From Candidatus Neomarinimicrobiota bacterium (lineage in GTDB: Bacteria; Fidelibacterota; Fidelibacteria; Fidelibacterales; Fidelibacteraceae), in contig JAGGVO010000036.1 of NCBI GenBank assembly GCA_021157965.1, forward strand, positions 16,556-80,555: DNA of 64,000 bases. The letters run 5' to 3'. The notes beneath the pieces are model-generated. The model was not told where the DNA came from and searched no databases. It was given only the letters and a program-made list of their open reading frames with translations. The first letter of the stretch is position 1. Every line of letters starts with the position of its first letter. Positions 35,665-45,939 of this stretch are shown here, piece by piece. The position numbers were made by a program, and so were the translations under genes.

Positions 35665-37527
35665 ATGGTAAACCGCAGCATACGGGTAGTCATGATTGTT
35701 CTTCTTCTCCTGGGTTGTCAGCTGAAACAGAAGGAAACACTGATGGATGAAAAATCCTTTTTCAAACAGGTACCGTCCTGGGCAGCAAAGGTCGTATGGT
35801 ATCAGATTTTTCCGGACCGTTTTGAGAATGGGGATTCCGCAAATGATCCGGATAAAGAGTCTCTGAGAGGCGCGTGGCCCCACGATGCCGAATCCCCCTG
35901 GCAGCTATCCCCCTGGACGGCAGACTGGTATAAACTCCAGCCCTGGGAAAAGGAAAATGGGAAAGACATCTGGTTTAACATTCAGCGTCGGCGTTATGGC
36001 GGGGATCTGCAGGGTATCATCAACAGGCTGGATTATCTGGAAGACCTGGGGATCGGTGCCATATACCTGAATCCTGTCTTTCAGGCGCCCAGTCTTCACA
36101 AGTACGACGGAGCATGCTACCATCATATTGATGTCCACTTTGGCCCTGATCCGGAAGGAGATCAACAACGCTTGACCGGAGAAAACCCGGTTGATCCATC
36201 CACCTGGGTTTGGACAGAAGCAGATAAATTAGTTTTGAAACTGATCAAAGAAGCACATCGCCGTAATATCCGAATCATTTTTGACGGCGTGTTCAACCAC
36301 ATGGGAATCAACAGTTTTGCCTTTCAGGATCTTCTGAAAAACGGAAAAAAGTCAGATTACCGGGATTGGTTTACCGTAACAGACTGGGATACACCGGGAT
36401 TTTCAAAGGTTCCTTTTACGTATAAAGGATGGTTTGGTGTGACAGAATTGCCCGAACTCCGTGAGGATGAAAACGGGATTGTAAAGGGACCCCGGCAGTA
36501 CATTTTCGATTCAACCCGGCGATGGATGGATCCGGACGGGGATGGTGATCCCTCCGACGGGATTGACGGTTGGCGACTTGATGTGGCTTTCTGTGTGGGA
36601 CATCCCTTTTGGAAAGCCTGGCGACACCATGTGAAAGCCATAAATCCGGAAGCATACCTTACGGCGGAAATCATCGATCCACCGGAGAAAGTGCTTCCAT
36701 ATCTGCAGGGCGACGAATTTGACGCAGTGATGAATTACAATTTTGCCTTTATTACCCACAAGTATTTTGTAAGGCGACGGGATAAAATCACACCGGTCCG
36801 CCTGGCACGGGAGCTGGATTCTCTGTTGAACACCTATCCTCTTGAAACACTTTATGTGATGCAAAATCTGTACGATTCCCATGACACCCAGCGGCTCCTC
36901 AGCGCCCTGGCAAATCCCGATATCGGAAAATTTGAAAACTGGGGAGAATTTTTCGGAAAATCACAGGCACATAATCCCCGTTACAATATCCGGCCGCCGG
37001 AAGATGAAAAATCATACAAAATTCACCGGCAAATGATTGTATTGCAAATGACATTTGTAGGTGCACCCATGATCTATTACGGAGATGAAGCCGGCATGTG
37101 GGGGGCTAATGACCCGTGTTGCCGCAAACCCATGGTCTGGCCCGATAAACAGTATGAACCGGAAGCCACCCAACCTAACCAGGACTCCATGCCACCCATC
37201 CCCGTGGCTTTTAACCACGAACTTCATGATTTTTACAGAAAACTCATTCATTTCCGAAATGAACATCCCGCACTCCAAACAGGAGATTATGCGGTGGTTG
37301 TGGCCGATAACGACAACAGTCTTTTCGGATTCAAACGCCAAAGCGGTTCAGATGTCGTCATGGTCCTATTCAACAACAGCGACCAAAGCCAACCCTTCGT
37401 TATTCATGAAAATCACTTCCGTGGACAAAAGAAAATAACGGAATATCCGGGCAACAAGGTGTATGACCGGGTAGATCACGAATTTATTGTGGATATTCCT
37501 GCATATCAGGCAATCATCTTATATTAG
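35665..37527 (+). CDS. GH13 alpha-amylase family lipoprotein (cyclomaltodextrinase/neopullulanase-like)
   Basis: 620 residues. The signal peptide ends LLLGC, a good lipobox, so it is an envelope lipoprotein. GH13 regions: I DGVFNHMG (about 208-215), II GWRLDVAFC with the Asp nucleophile (about 301-309), III YLTAEIID with the acid Glu (about 330), IV YDSHDTQRL (about 407). The PDRFENGD segment near the start is shared with neopullulanase-type enzymes. It would hydrolyse alpha-glucans or cyclodextrins. AGGGA is close to the ATG. Confidence 0.92.
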   Translation: MVNRSIRVVMIVLLLLGCQLKQKETLMDEKSFFKQVPSWAAKVVWYQIFPDRFENGDSANDPDKESLRGAWPHDAESPWQLSPWTADWYKLQPWEKENGKDIWFNIQRRRYGGDLQGIINRLDYLEDLGIGAIYLNPVFQAPSLHKYDGACYHHIDVHFGPDPEGDQQRLTGENPVDPSTWVWTEADKLVLKLIKEAHRRNIRIIFDGVFNHMGINSFAFQDLLKNGKKSDYRDWFTVTDWDTPGFSKVPFTYKGWFGVTELPELREDENGIVKGPRQYIFDSTRRWMDPDGDGDPSDGIDGWRLDVAFCVGHPFWKAWRHHVKAINPEAYLTAEIIDPPEKVLPYLQGDEFDAVMNYNFAFITHKYFVRRRDKITPVRLARELDSLLNTYPLETLYVMQNLYDSHDTQRLLSALANPDIGKFENWGEFFGKSQAHNPRYNIRPPEDEKSYKIHRQMIVLQMTFVGAPMIYYGDEAGMWGANDPCCRKPMVWPDKQYEPEATQPNQDSMPPIPVAFNHELHDFYRKLIHFRNEHPALQTGDYAVVVADNDNSLFGFKRQSGSDVVMVLFNNSDQSQPFVIHENHFRGQKKITEYPGNKVYDRVDHEFIVDIPAYQAIILY

Positions 37528-37648
37528 CCTGTTTATTTATATTATTTTATACGGGCGTAATTTTTGATTTATCCAATGTAGCGGCATTTTTTTATTAACT
37601 TTCCGCTTTGTTTTGTGTCAAAGAGTATTGAAAAGAAAAAGGATAAAA

Positions 37649-40078
37649 ATGATAAAAACAGCTTCACGAATATTGATCATTCTGACACTACTTGCGACGG
37701 CAATCACGGCCCGGGACGGCCGGAGGCCTTCTGATTTCAGAGGAGCGGTCCAGGGGCGTGTTCTCGACAATGCGACCGGCAACGAAATCGGATACGCCAA
37801 TGTAGTGGTATACAAACTTCCCGACAGTACTCTGGTCGACGGAGCCATGAGTGATGAAAACGGATATTACTATGTGCCGAATATTCCTGCCGGGCGTTAC
37901 TATGTTTCAGTTAAATTCATCGGCTTTTACGAAGCCCTGAGTCCTGCATTTCGGATTACACCGCAAAGTGCAAAGGTAACCCTAAAGGATATTCGCCTGA
38001 AACGGGCTGCCATACAGATGTCCGAAGTCCAGGTTGTGGGAGACCGGCCTGTGATAGAATTCAAAGCAGACAAACGGGTTATTAATGCAAACCAGTTTGC
38101 AGCCGGTCTGAGCGGAACAGCTGTAGAGATTCTGGAAAACGTTCCATCCATTGATGTGGATGTGGAGGGAACGGTAACACTCCGGGGCAGTTCGAATTTC
38201 ATTGTCATGATAGACGGGCATCCCAGTATTTTTGAAGGCAGCGATGCTCTGGATCAGATTCCCGCCACCCTGATTCAAACCATTGAAATTATCACAAACC
38301 CCAGCGCCCGGTATGATCCCGACGGAACAACCGGAATCATTAACATTGTGACCAAAAAGCAAAAAATCATCGGTATGAGCGGACAGCTGTCTGTCAATAC
38401 CGGAAACGGAGACAAATACGGTGCCAATGCCGCTTTGAGCATGCGTTACGATAAATTCACCTGGAACAACAGCCTGAGCTGGAATGATTTCCAGTCCGGC
38501 GGACAACGAACAACAAACAAAACCACCACCATGAATGATACAGCTTTCAGTGTTTCAGGTGAAGGCCGGGGAGAGATGCAGCGAAAGACTTATTCATACC
38601 GGACCAGTTTGGACTGGCGGCCAACCGGCACATTTCTCATTTCTGCTCAGTTCAATATCGGCCATTACGGACGAAGTCGTACCAGCAATCAGATTTTTGA
38701 AGAATATCCGGTTTATTCTTTATACCGCTCCCTGGATGACAACACCCGCGAAGGTGATTACTGGAGAGCCGGCCTTGAATTCACAAAAAAATTCAACAAA
38801 GAGGGACATGATCTCTCAGGCTCTGTCAGTTACCGGAGCCGTACAGGCAGTGAATTTAATGAAACAACCCGTCGTGATAACGATGAATCCATTACGGACC
38901 GAACCAAAAACACGGCAGATTCTGATGATTCGGACTGGCGGTTGAAACTGGATTACAAAAACATGATGTCTGAAACCCGCGGTTTTGAGGCAGGCATTCA
39001 ATCCCGGATTTCCATGGATCAAGAAGGGACCGGTACCTATGGATGGGATACCACGGCATCGCAATATATTTATTATCCCCGGTACAGCTACAACAATGAT
39101 TATGAACATGTCATTCACAGTTTGTACGCCATTTACAAACGTGAAATCGGTCTGTTTCAATGGCAATGGGGCGCCCGGGGAGAATACACCTACCGAAACA
39201 TGCATCTTAACACTCAGGATACAACCTACCTGATCGACCGTTGGGACATTTTTCCCTCCATCCATGTCAGTCTTCCCATATCAGATAACAATCAGGTAAT
39301 GGCATCTTATACACGTCGCATTGACCGGCCGCGGAACTGGTATCTGGAGCCTTATGCAACTCAGCGGGATGCCTACTCGGTTTTTCAGGGGAATCCGGGA
39401 CTGGAGCCTGAATATATCAATGCCTGGGAAGCCAGTTGGCAGTTGAGTAAAAAGAAGAATTATATCGCTGCGGACATTTATTACCGGACAACAGAAAACA
39501 AAGTGGAAAGGGTCCAAAGCGTTATCGATAAAGAGACCCTGCTCTTCACATTTGCCAATGTGGGAAAAGATTACAGTACCGGTGCCGAACTTTCACTGAA
39601 TGTGAGTCCTGTTTCTTTCTGGAATATTTTCCTGAGCGGAAATCTGTACCGTTACCGGGTGGAAGGCAGTTTTAACGGACGGAGTTTTGATAACTCATCC
39701 AACAACTGGGGGGTCAAATTCAACAACACCTTTTATGTGGGAAGCGAAACCCGGATTCAGTTTGACACCAACTACCATGGTCCTTCTGTAACCAGTCAGA
39801 GTGAACGGGAAGGATTTTGGATTGCCAGCGCCGCCGTGAAATACGACATAGGAAAAAACTGGACTGCTGCACTACAGATTCGGGATGTTTTCGGAACGGG
39901 AAGACACGAATTCACAACCACCGGTCCCAACTTTGTCAATGCCACGGCTTTTGAAAGAGAATCCCCCATTGCCATTCTATCCCTGACCTACCGTTTTAAC
40001 AATTACAAAAACGGGAAAAACCGCCCGGAAAACGGTGAAGGCATGAACGGCGACGAGGATGACCTGTTTTTGTTTTAA
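37649..40078 (+). CDS. TonB-dependent receptor with carboxypeptidase-D-like N-terminal domain
   Basis: 809 residues from the ATG with AAAAAGGA just upstream. Signal peptide (1-21), a carboxypeptidase-D regulatory-like domain (about 35-115, QGRVLDNATGNEIGYANVVV), a plug domain (about 125-235, ENVPSIDVDVEGTVTLRGSSNFIVMIDG) and a long barrel with many aromatic-girdle strands. The barrel resembles the OMP_b-brl_2 class of FCB receptors. It imports an unidentified ligand, energised by ExbB/D-TonB. It follows the GH13 gene in the same orientation, but a 121-base gap suggests its own promoter. Confidence 0.9.
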   Translation: MIKTASRILIILTLLATAITARDGRRPSDFRGAVQGRVLDNATGNEIGYANVVVYKLPDSTLVDGAMSDENGYYYVPNIPAGRYYVSVKFIGFYEALSPAFRITPQSAKVTLKDIRLKRAAIQMSEVQVVGDRPVIEFKADKRVINANQFAAGLSGTAVEILENVPSIDVDVEGTVTLRGSSNFIVMIDGHPSIFEGSDALDQIPATLIQTIEIITNPSARYDPDGTTGIINIVTKKQKIIGMSGQLSVNTGNGDKYGANAALSMRYDKFTWNNSLSWNDFQSGGQRTTNKTTTMNDTAFSVSGEGRGEMQRKTYSYRTSLDWRPTGTFLISAQFNIGHYGRSRTSNQIFEEYPVYSLYRSLDDNTREGDYWRAGLEFTKKFNKEGHDLSGSVSYRSRTGSEFNETTRRDNDESITDRTKNTADSDDSDWRLKLDYKNMMSETRGFEAGIQSRISMDQEGTGTYGWDTTASQYIYYPRYSYNNDYEHVIHSLYAIYKREIGLFQWQWGARGEYTYRNMHLNTQDTTYLIDRWDIFPSIHVSLPISDNNQVMASYTRRIDRPRNWYLEPYATQRDAYSVFQGNPGLEPEYINAWEASWQLSKKKNYIAADIYYRTTENKVERVQSVIDKETLLFTFANVGKDYSTGAELSLNVSPVSFWNIFLSGNLYRYRVEGSFNGRSFDNSSNNWGVKFNNTFYVGSETRIQFDTNYHGPSVTSQSEREGFWIASAAVKYDIGKNWTAALQIRDVFGTGRHEFTTTGPNFVNATAFERESPIAILSLTYRFNNYKNGKNRPENGEGMNGDEDDLFLF

Positions 40079-40094
40079 ACCTTTAAAAATAAAA

Positions 40095-40130
40095 GAAGGG
40101 ATGATGCATCATCCCTTCATTTATTTTCTG
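40095..40130 (+). terminator. Terminator between convergent receptor and GHL10 genes
   Basis: The 24-base perfect palindrome at 40095-40118 (arm GAAGGGATGATG) is followed by ATTTATTTT on the plus strand and flanked by A-rich sequence on the other side. It probably acts in both directions. Confidence 0.85.
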
Positions 40131-40143
40131 ATTTAATTTTTAA

Positions 40144-41457
40144 TCATAATCCTGCAGACATTTCATCCCACCAGTCAAACATGATAATATGGACCAAATC
40201 AAAAATCATGGCGCCATCTGTTTCCTTTTGCACCATGCGTATGGCATCCACAAACTGCCGGGGATCATTTTCATCTTTGTATTGCTGCACATACAAACTT
40301 CCATAAACCGGTACTTTGCCCATTGTTACTTTTCTGGACATTTTAGCAGCCCCTTCCACAGAATGGTATGGTTTATATTTTTCTTCCATTCCGGCCTCCC
40401 CGTTTGATTTCCCTTTCCAGTCCTTATACAAACTGTCCACTTCGGCAATTGTTACCGGATAGAAATAGCATCCCGTAAAGAGAAAATCCAATGTTTCGGC
40501 ATACCCGGTTTCTTTATACTCCGGAAGAGCCCAGTCATACTCTTGCGAGGGATCATACGTCTTGCTGGCCCAATTCACACCCAGTTCATAGTAACTGGGA
40601 TACCAGGCTCCCACATAATCGGAAAATATGGCATCAGATCGTACTGCTTTCACACGATTTCGGGCTTCGAAAAAGAAATCATGGATCACCTTAGCCCTCC
40701 AGAAAAGCCATTCTTTATAAAGTTTGCCCGGTTTGTGAACCGCTTTCCCACTTTCGTCCGGAATCCAGGAGAAAATATCCTCCGGCCAGTTTTGCACCGG
40801 TTTGCCCAGCCAGGTTTCAAAAGCATTTCGTGAGAAATCGGAAAAGTCGGACCGGATATTATCGTAACGGCCACGGTCAAGTACGATTCCGTCAAAATCA
40901 TACCGCGTCAGTATTTCTTCCATCAACCGGAACTGATGTTCCTGCACATCGGGCCGCGCCGGATTTACAAAAGCCGAGTATCCCACCTGATATTCCGTTG
41001 TGGGGACAATCCCTTCCGGCAGATAAAGCATGGTCTGCCAATCGGGATGAGTGGTATAAATGGGACCGCGTTTTTCCTGTTTCCATCCTTCAGAGAAACA
41101 ATTCATGGCCGCCAGGATAGTGAGCCCGTTTTTTCGGGCATACTGAATCATGAGTCCGGGATAGTCAAAAGCGGCATCCCGTGTAAATCCCCGCCACTCC
41201 AGAGCCTGGGGGGCTATCTCGCTGGGATATAAAACCTCACCGGAAATGGGTTTCAAATCCACTATAACGCCGTCAATGCCTGCCAGACGGATTTTTTCCA
41301 TGTAGCAGCGGATGGAATCTTCGCTGCTCAACCGCTCAAAATTGGCCGAGGCATCAATCCAAAGCCAGTTTTCGGCCTGTTTTTCCGACGCATAAGCTCC
41401 AAAAAGCATAATGAATCCTAAAAATAACCCTATCATAAAAAAACGTTTCCGGTTCAT
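40144..41457 (-). CDS. Secreted GHL10 (DUF187)-like glycosidase
   Basis: 437 residues from the ATG with AAAGGTGGG in front. Signal peptide 1-23. The TIM-barrel-like text (GIDGVIVDLKPISGEVLYPSE, ILAAMNCFSEGW, then DFDGIVLDRGRYDN) matches the GHL10/DUF187 family of putative glycoside hydrolases, with the Asp-Arg pair of DGI-x-x-DR-x-RY as in the 837-residue paralogue at 49.0 kb. There is no T9SS tail, so it is probably periplasmic. It is last in the outer-membrane operon. Confidence 0.75.
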   Translation of the reverse strand: MNRKRFFMIGLFLGFIMLFGAYASEKQAENWLWIDASANFERLSSEDSIRCYMEKIRLAGIDGVIVDLKPISGEVLYPSEIAPQALEWRGFTRDAAFDYPGLMIQYARKNGLTILAAMNCFSEGWKQEKRGPIYTTHPDWQTMLYLPEGIVPTTEYQVGYSAFVNPARPDVQEHQFRLMEEILTRYDFDGIVLDRGRYDNIRSDFSDFSRNAFETWLGKPVQNWPEDIFSWIPDESGKAVHKPGKLYKEWLFWRAKVIHDFFFEARNRVKAVRSDAIFSDYVGAWYPSYYELGVNWASKTYDPSQEYDWALPEYKETGYAETLDFLFTGCYFYPVTIAEVDSLYKDWKGKSNGEAGMEEKYKPYHSVEGAAKMSRKVTMGKVPVYGSLYVQQYKDENDPRQFVDAIRMVQKETDGAMIFDLVHIIMFDWWDEMSAGL

Positions 41458-41471
41458 ACGCCCACCTTTTT

Positions 41472-42146
41472 TTACCAGGCATAACTTATTCTTAAATAAA
41501 CCTGTTGATTCCACATTTTCAGACCGCTTACAGACTTCATATTCAGGCTTTCAGCCGGCCAGAGTTCGGCGGCAATGAGATGAAAATCAGTTTGCCATCC
41601 CAAGTGAATAAAACGCAGGGGAGACCATTCCACACCACATCCGATCCGGCCGCCCCAGCTCCAGTCCGAACGCTTGTGAACATCCAGATCAAGGGTAAGC
41701 GGTGCCAGGGAATCGGGCAGAACGGCATGAAAGGCATCCCGGGTAAAATTCCACTGATTCAGGGATATGCCTGCCTGAATATAAAAAGAAAAGAAGGGAA
41801 AGGGCTGCCAGAATTCATACTGATAGAGCAATCCTCCCGAATAATTTGTCAGTTCCATGGAGAGAGAATCATGGGGAAGTTTGTCCCGGTTGATTTCATC
41901 AAAGACCATAAAACGATAATCCAGCATAATCCGGGATTGGTCATCAAGATCCCATCCCCCTGAAAAGACAGGGGATTCAATGGGTTCAAAACGCTCATGA
42001 AGTCCGCCAAGTGGATGTATCCATTCATATCCCCCTCCCAGATAATACCGGTATTGGGCTTGCAATCCGTCCGGAACGGCAGCCAGGATCAATATTGAAC
42101 ACATCATCATCAGAAGCAAATGTGAAGGTTTTGAATGGAATTTCAT
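41472..42146 (-). CDS. Hypothetical outer-membrane barrel protein
   Basis: 224 residues with a signal peptide (1-30, ending LQA) and repeated amphipathic strands ending in a C-terminal aromatic (VYLRISYAW), the usual ending for outer-membrane barrels. No family recognised. It is ten bases from the preceding gene and closely followed by the GHL10 gene, in an operon with the PorV-like protein. Confidence 0.62.
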   Translation of the reverse strand: MKFHSKPSHLLLMMMCSILILAAVPDGLQAQYRYYLGGGYEWIHPLGGLHERFEPIESPVFSGGWDLDDQSRIMLDYRFMVFDEINRDKLPHDSLSMELTNYSGGLLYQYEFWQPFPFFSFYIQAGISLNQWNFTRDAFHAVLPDSLAPLTLDLDVHKRSDWSWGGRIGCGVEWSPLRFIHLGWQTDFHLIAAELWPAESLNMKSVSGLKMWNQQVYLRISYAW

Positions 42147-42155
42147 TTCAATCTC

Positions 42156-42881
42156 TCAATATAAAAAATGAATACTCAAAGACAGGTGAAAATGGCTTTT
42201 CAGGGGGAAACAATCCACATTTTCACCGGAGGTAATATAATATTTCCATGCTCCTTTTAATGACACCAAAACAAAATCCGAAGGCTGGAAAGCCGCAAAG
42301 GCCGCCGGTGTAACGGACCAAAGCCAGCCGTCTTCGGCATCGGAGCGGTTTTGAAAATTATAGGTATACGTATAGTCGATAGAGGGAAAATGTTTCTTCC
42401 AGAACTCTTCAATATAAAGTTGCCGCCTGAACCATACAGGCCCGCCGGACAATTCACCGCCAAACTGAAACCGGGCCGATTTGGAATTCCGCCATGCCAG
42501 TCCTGCTTCCATCGGTTTAATTTTCAAATCCTGACGGGGATCAATATGAACATCATAGACAGGATCTGTTCCCACCTGATAAATCACAAACCCGTAAATC
42601 TGCTGCCAGTAAGGCCAGTCCAGCAACCGGTGGGCATTTTCCTGATCGATGGACATATACCAGTGGCTGCTGTTCAGAATCAGGGACCATTTGTCACTCA
42701 GGCGCCAGCGGAGGGACAATTCAAAACCGGGGCCCTGAGCACCATCAATCAGGGTATCTTCCGGCATCCCCAGAGCATACCCCCCTTCGACAGACAAATC
42801 TTCAAGGCTCAAAGCTTTCAATGGGAGTCCGGATAAACAACACAGCATAATGATGAGTATGATATTTCGTCCAGTTTTCAT
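42156..42881 (-). CDS. Hypothetical outer-membrane barrel protein
   Basis: 241 residues; signal peptide 1-24; beta-rich with the closing strand HFHLSLSIHFLY. Its start overlaps the stop of the PorV-like gene (ATGA), indicating coupling. Layout and length resemble the next gene, but there is little direct sequence likeness. Function unknown. Confidence 0.62.
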   Translation of the reverse strand: MKTGRNIILIIMLCCLSGLPLKALSLEDLSVEGGYALGMPEDTLIDGAQGPGFELSLRWRLSDKWSLILNSSHWYMSIDQENAHRLLDWPYWQQIYGFVIYQVGTDPVYDVHIDPRQDLKIKPMEAGLAWRNSKSARFQFGGELSGGPVWFRRQLYIEEFWKKHFPSIDYTYTYNFQNRSDAEDGWLWSVTPAAFAAFQPSDFVLVSLKGAWKYYITSGENVDCFPLKSHFHLSLSIHFLY

Positions 42882-43795
42882 GGCGTCACCTGTATACCGA
42901 AGGAGTAGACGGCCGGAAACCTGCCAAAGGGGATCACACCGGCATCTACACGGATTTTACCCCAATGGATTCCGACTCCGAAACTCCAGGGATCTTCATT
43001 CACCGGGGTTTTGAACGCGCTTCGCACGTAAAAGCGTTTCAGGATCAATTGTTCAAGGGCAACATGAAGCCGCTCCAGATTGTCTGCCGTATGGGACAAT
43101 TCCACGGCAGTTGTGAGACGATACCGGGGTGTATTCCACAGATCGTAAGCTATGCCGAGCCGCAGTGCCGTAGGCATTTTGAACGAATCCCGGATGAACT
43201 TGCCGTCCACACCGAAATGATTGATATATCCGGCAATGCGCAGGGAATTAAAACCGGTCAGGTAATAAATCCCCATATCCACCAAAACATTTTGAGATAT
43301 AAAGGTGTGAATTTCCTCCCGGATACCATTCAGGCGGATTCCCCATGAGAATTTATCCGTCAGCCGGCGGGAATAGGTGATACCGAGGGCAAGAGACTGG
43401 GCGGTATAGGTGCCCAGAACGTGTCCTTCTGTGCCGGTATGGGTCATCTTACCGAAATCCACCATATTTACGCTGATCCCAAAATTCCCTATGAGTCCGG
43501 CCGGAATGACCAATCCCACCGCATTGTGTTGAATTTCCGCCAGCCAGGGGGAATATTCCGCCCCGAAATGCCAGCCGTTTTGCAATCCCAACACACCCGG
43601 ATTTGCAAAAAGGGATAACACTGCCCCGCCGTCCGCCACGGCCCCCACAGCATCCCCAAGGGCGGCCTGACGGGCCATGGCCGGAAGTTCCAGAAATGTG
43701 TATCCTACCGTGCCTGTTTTACGAAAAGAGTTTCCCTGAAGTAAAGTGGCCGTAAGCAGGACCAAAAGGAGTATTTTTTGTGCAAGATATTTCAT
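42878..43795 (-). CDS. PorV/PorQ-like outer-membrane protein
   Basis: 305 residues. A signal peptide (1-22) is followed by FLELPAMARQAALGDAVGAVADGGAVLSLFANPGVLG (about 33-69), the opening characteristic of PorV/PorQ/UPF0164 proteins (small-residue-rich A-x-G-x-A and NPA-like loop). PorV is the 14-strand shuttle that carries T9SS cargo to the surface sortase. Its start overlaps the end of a T9SS-tailed gene (ATGA), so it may be a dedicated partner for that protein. The core T9SS genes are not in the window. Confidence 0.78.
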   Translation of the reverse strand: MKYLAQKILLLVLLTATLLQGNSFRKTGTVGYTFLELPAMARQAALGDAVGAVADGGAVLSLFANPGVLGLQNGWHFGAEYSPWLAEIQHNAVGLVIPAGLIGNFGISVNMVDFGKMTHTGTEGHVLGTYTAQSLALGITYSRRLTDKFSWGIRLNGIREEIHTFISQNVLVDMGIYYLTGFNSLRIAGYINHFGVDGKFIRDSFKMPTALRLGIAYDLWNTPRYRLTTAVELSHTADNLERLHVALEQLILKRFYVRSAFKTPVNEDPWSFGVGIHWGKIRVDAGVIPFGRFPAVYSFGIQVTP

Positions 43796-45834
43796 CGGAT
43801 AATACTGAATTTTCCTATTGTGACTTTTCCCCGGCTATCGGGTGCATGGGATGTGATATGATAGATAAACACACCGCTTTCCACAAACTGTCCGTATTCA
43901 CTCACCTGGTCCCAAACGGCAGACCCTATGGATTCGGTATGTTCGATGGTTTTTACCAGATCCCCCCTGACGGTATAAATCCGGATAGTGCACGGACTGG
44001 GGATATTCCGGAATTGAATATTATCGGAATCGGCGGTTTGTGTAAGACCTGAACTGATCACAAAGGGGTTGGGAACCACAAGGACATTTTCCAGATCTTC
44101 GCTGGCACCATATCCCGCCCGGAAAGGAGTCACGGTTCTGTTGATATATTTGGATGTTTCCAGTGGCGGAACTCCGTTGGGATACAGAGCCGGATTCGGC
44201 GGCCAGACGGTGTGTCCCGTATCATAAGCCGTCACGGCATAATAATAGGCTTCTCCGTTTACAACGGAGGTATCAACAAAGGTATATTTTTGTTCAAAAG
44301 AATCAAACATTTGGGAATCGCCTTTAGGAATATCAGCGATAAGAGTCCAGGGTCCGATGGGCAGATAATTGGAGCGGTAGATCCGGTAACCGGCCAGATC
44401 AAAGGCTTCATCGCCCGTATAATCGGCATCGGGAATTGCCTCGCCGGTATTATCCCAGCTCAGTACTGCTCCGATGGCATTCTCTCCCAGATAATCCAGT
44501 TCGAAGGCATCGGGTGCTGCGGGGGGCATGGGAATATTGAAACCTGCATCAAAATTGGCCTGGGCCGCATCGGCATTTTCCAGTAGAATTTGTCTGCCCC
44601 GGGCAATATCACTGGTAGTGGCATTGGGATCCACAACCACTTCATAGGGCACCGAGCCAACCACTTCTGCGATGGTAAAGCGGATAGAATCACCCGGTTC
44701 AATATCCCATGGACCGAGGGAAACCATGGTCCAGATTTTAGCATTTCCCCAGCGCTCATCGCCCAGGCTGGTGATGGCATCGGTGGCATTGGCCGGATTT
44801 TTCAGAACAGCATAATCTTCTTCCATCGTGCCTTTATTGGTAAAGGGGTGGCTGGATTGTGTCGGATGGGAAGCTGCCCAGGCATAATTGTGAATCCGGT
44901 TAGCTTCTCCGGAAGAATCGGGGGACACATAAAGAAATTTAATGCCGGCATAGGCAGGTGCCAGGTACTCACCCTGACGATTGGGTCCGCCGTCAGCCCA
45001 AAAGTCATAACTGTCATTCCCTTCAACCTCCTTGAAATCCGTGGCGAAACCATACATCAAACGCCGGTTCCGGTCCCACAACATCCGCGTATTCCGGGAC
45101 CCGGCATTGTAATTGGGAAAGAGGATGGACCAGCCTCTGGCATTGATGGAAAACCCGTAGAGAAACATGACATGCGTTTTAAACATGGTGGAATCACCCA
45201 CATTGGTCACCGTATAATCAAAAATAATATAATCCTGATCTCTTTCATGCGTCGGCCACTGGTGGACCTTCCGGTTGACCCGTATGGGGAGATAACTCTT
45301 CCGTTCATAAGGAAACAAATAGTCCGGATTCCAGACATATTCGGTTTCAATGGCGATTTCACCCATGCCTTCCCAACGCTGATTATAGTAATTTTCCCGA
45401 CCGTCGGTGATAAAACCGTGTTTTGACACAATATATTTCGAAGTTGTTTCAAATCCGACAGACCCGGCATAAAGGGCATAATCTTCACGTCCCATCACAT
45501 TGCCGCTGCTGTCCAGGGCACCGATCCAGAAACCGCCGCCTACATGATGAGACGGTCCCTCCCCCACATGACCGGCAATCCATTCCGTATCAAAACCGGG
45601 ATAATCCATTCCATATCCGGAGCGGTTCCAATTGGCAAACATGGGACCGATTTTAGCCAGATTAATGGTTTCCCACAGGCGACCTTCCCGGAGAAAGAGG
45701 ATTTTTTCCTGTGCATGGAGATTAATATTGAGGAAAAGAAGAGTGTTATAAAGGAAGAAAAGCGAAAAGAAACCTTTGAAAAAATATCTTATACGGGATG
45801 GTTTTGGTTGTTTTAATATCATGTGTTCGATCAT
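43792..45834 (-). CDS. Large surface protein with fibronectin-III-like region and T9SS tail
   Basis: 680 residues. Signal peptide in the first about 40 residues (an ATG at 45822 is an alternative start). A large beta-rich N-terminal part has no recognised family. A fibronectin-type-III-like module (about 455-575, VLSWDNTG to YYYAVTAYD) is followed by a T9SS-like tail with VVPNPFVISSGL. It follows a TonB-dependent receptor gene on the same strand, the place taken by SusD-type surface binding proteins in Bacteroidetes loci, but it shows no SusD sequence features. A role as the receptor's surface partner is a guess. Confidence 0.68.
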   Translation of the reverse strand: MIEHMILKQPKPSRIRYFFKGFFSLFFLYNTLLFLNINLHAQEKILFLREGRLWETINLAKIGPMFANWNRSGYGMDYPGFDTEWIAGHVGEGPSHHVGGGFWIGALDSSGNVMGREDYALYAGSVGFETTSKYIVSKHGFITDGRENYYNQRWEGMGEIAIETEYVWNPDYLFPYERKSYLPIRVNRKVHQWPTHERDQDYIIFDYTVTNVGDSTMFKTHVMFLYGFSINARGWSILFPNYNAGSRNTRMLWDRNRRLMYGFATDFKEVEGNDSYDFWADGGPNRQGEYLAPAYAGIKFLYVSPDSSGEANRIHNYAWAASHPTQSSHPFTNKGTMEEDYAVLKNPANATDAITSLGDERWGNAKIWTMVSLGPWDIEPGDSIRFTIAEVVGSVPYEVVVDPNATTSDIARGRQILLENADAAQANFDAGFNIPMPPAAPDAFELDYLGENAIGAVLSWDNTGEAIPDADYTGDEAFDLAGYRIYRSNYLPIGPWTLIADIPKGDSQMFDSFEQKYTFVDTSVVNGEAYYYAVTAYDTGHTVWPPNPALYPNGVPPLETSKYINRTVTPFRAGYGASEDLENVLVVPNPFVISSGLTQTADSDNIQFRNIPSPCTIRIYTVRGDLVKTIEHTESIGSAVWDQVSEYGQFVESGVFIYHITSHAPDSRGKVTIGKFSIIR

Positions 45835-45939
45835 ATTTTTGAAGTTAGCACCTCGATTCGACCACCTTTCGGAAGTCTATTCAATAACCGGGCATCCCCC
45901 CACACCCTCTGCGTCTCTGCACACTCAGCGGGGAGCAAC
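45835..45939. repeat. Short intergenic repeat fragment
   Basis: On the minus strand it reads ATCGAGGTGCTAACTTC (45841-45857), a 17-base exact match to part of 31470-31487 and close to 62575-62590. Next to it GCAGAGACGCAGAGGG forms a short degenerate tandem. It is the only repeat fragment inside the outer-membrane operon. Confidence 0.6.

Noticed and set aside
45880..45930. CRISPR-like or satellite array at the CTCTGCGTCTCTGC text
   Set aside because: Only two partial units, no spacers; a fragment of the common GCAGAGAC-type tandem at most.
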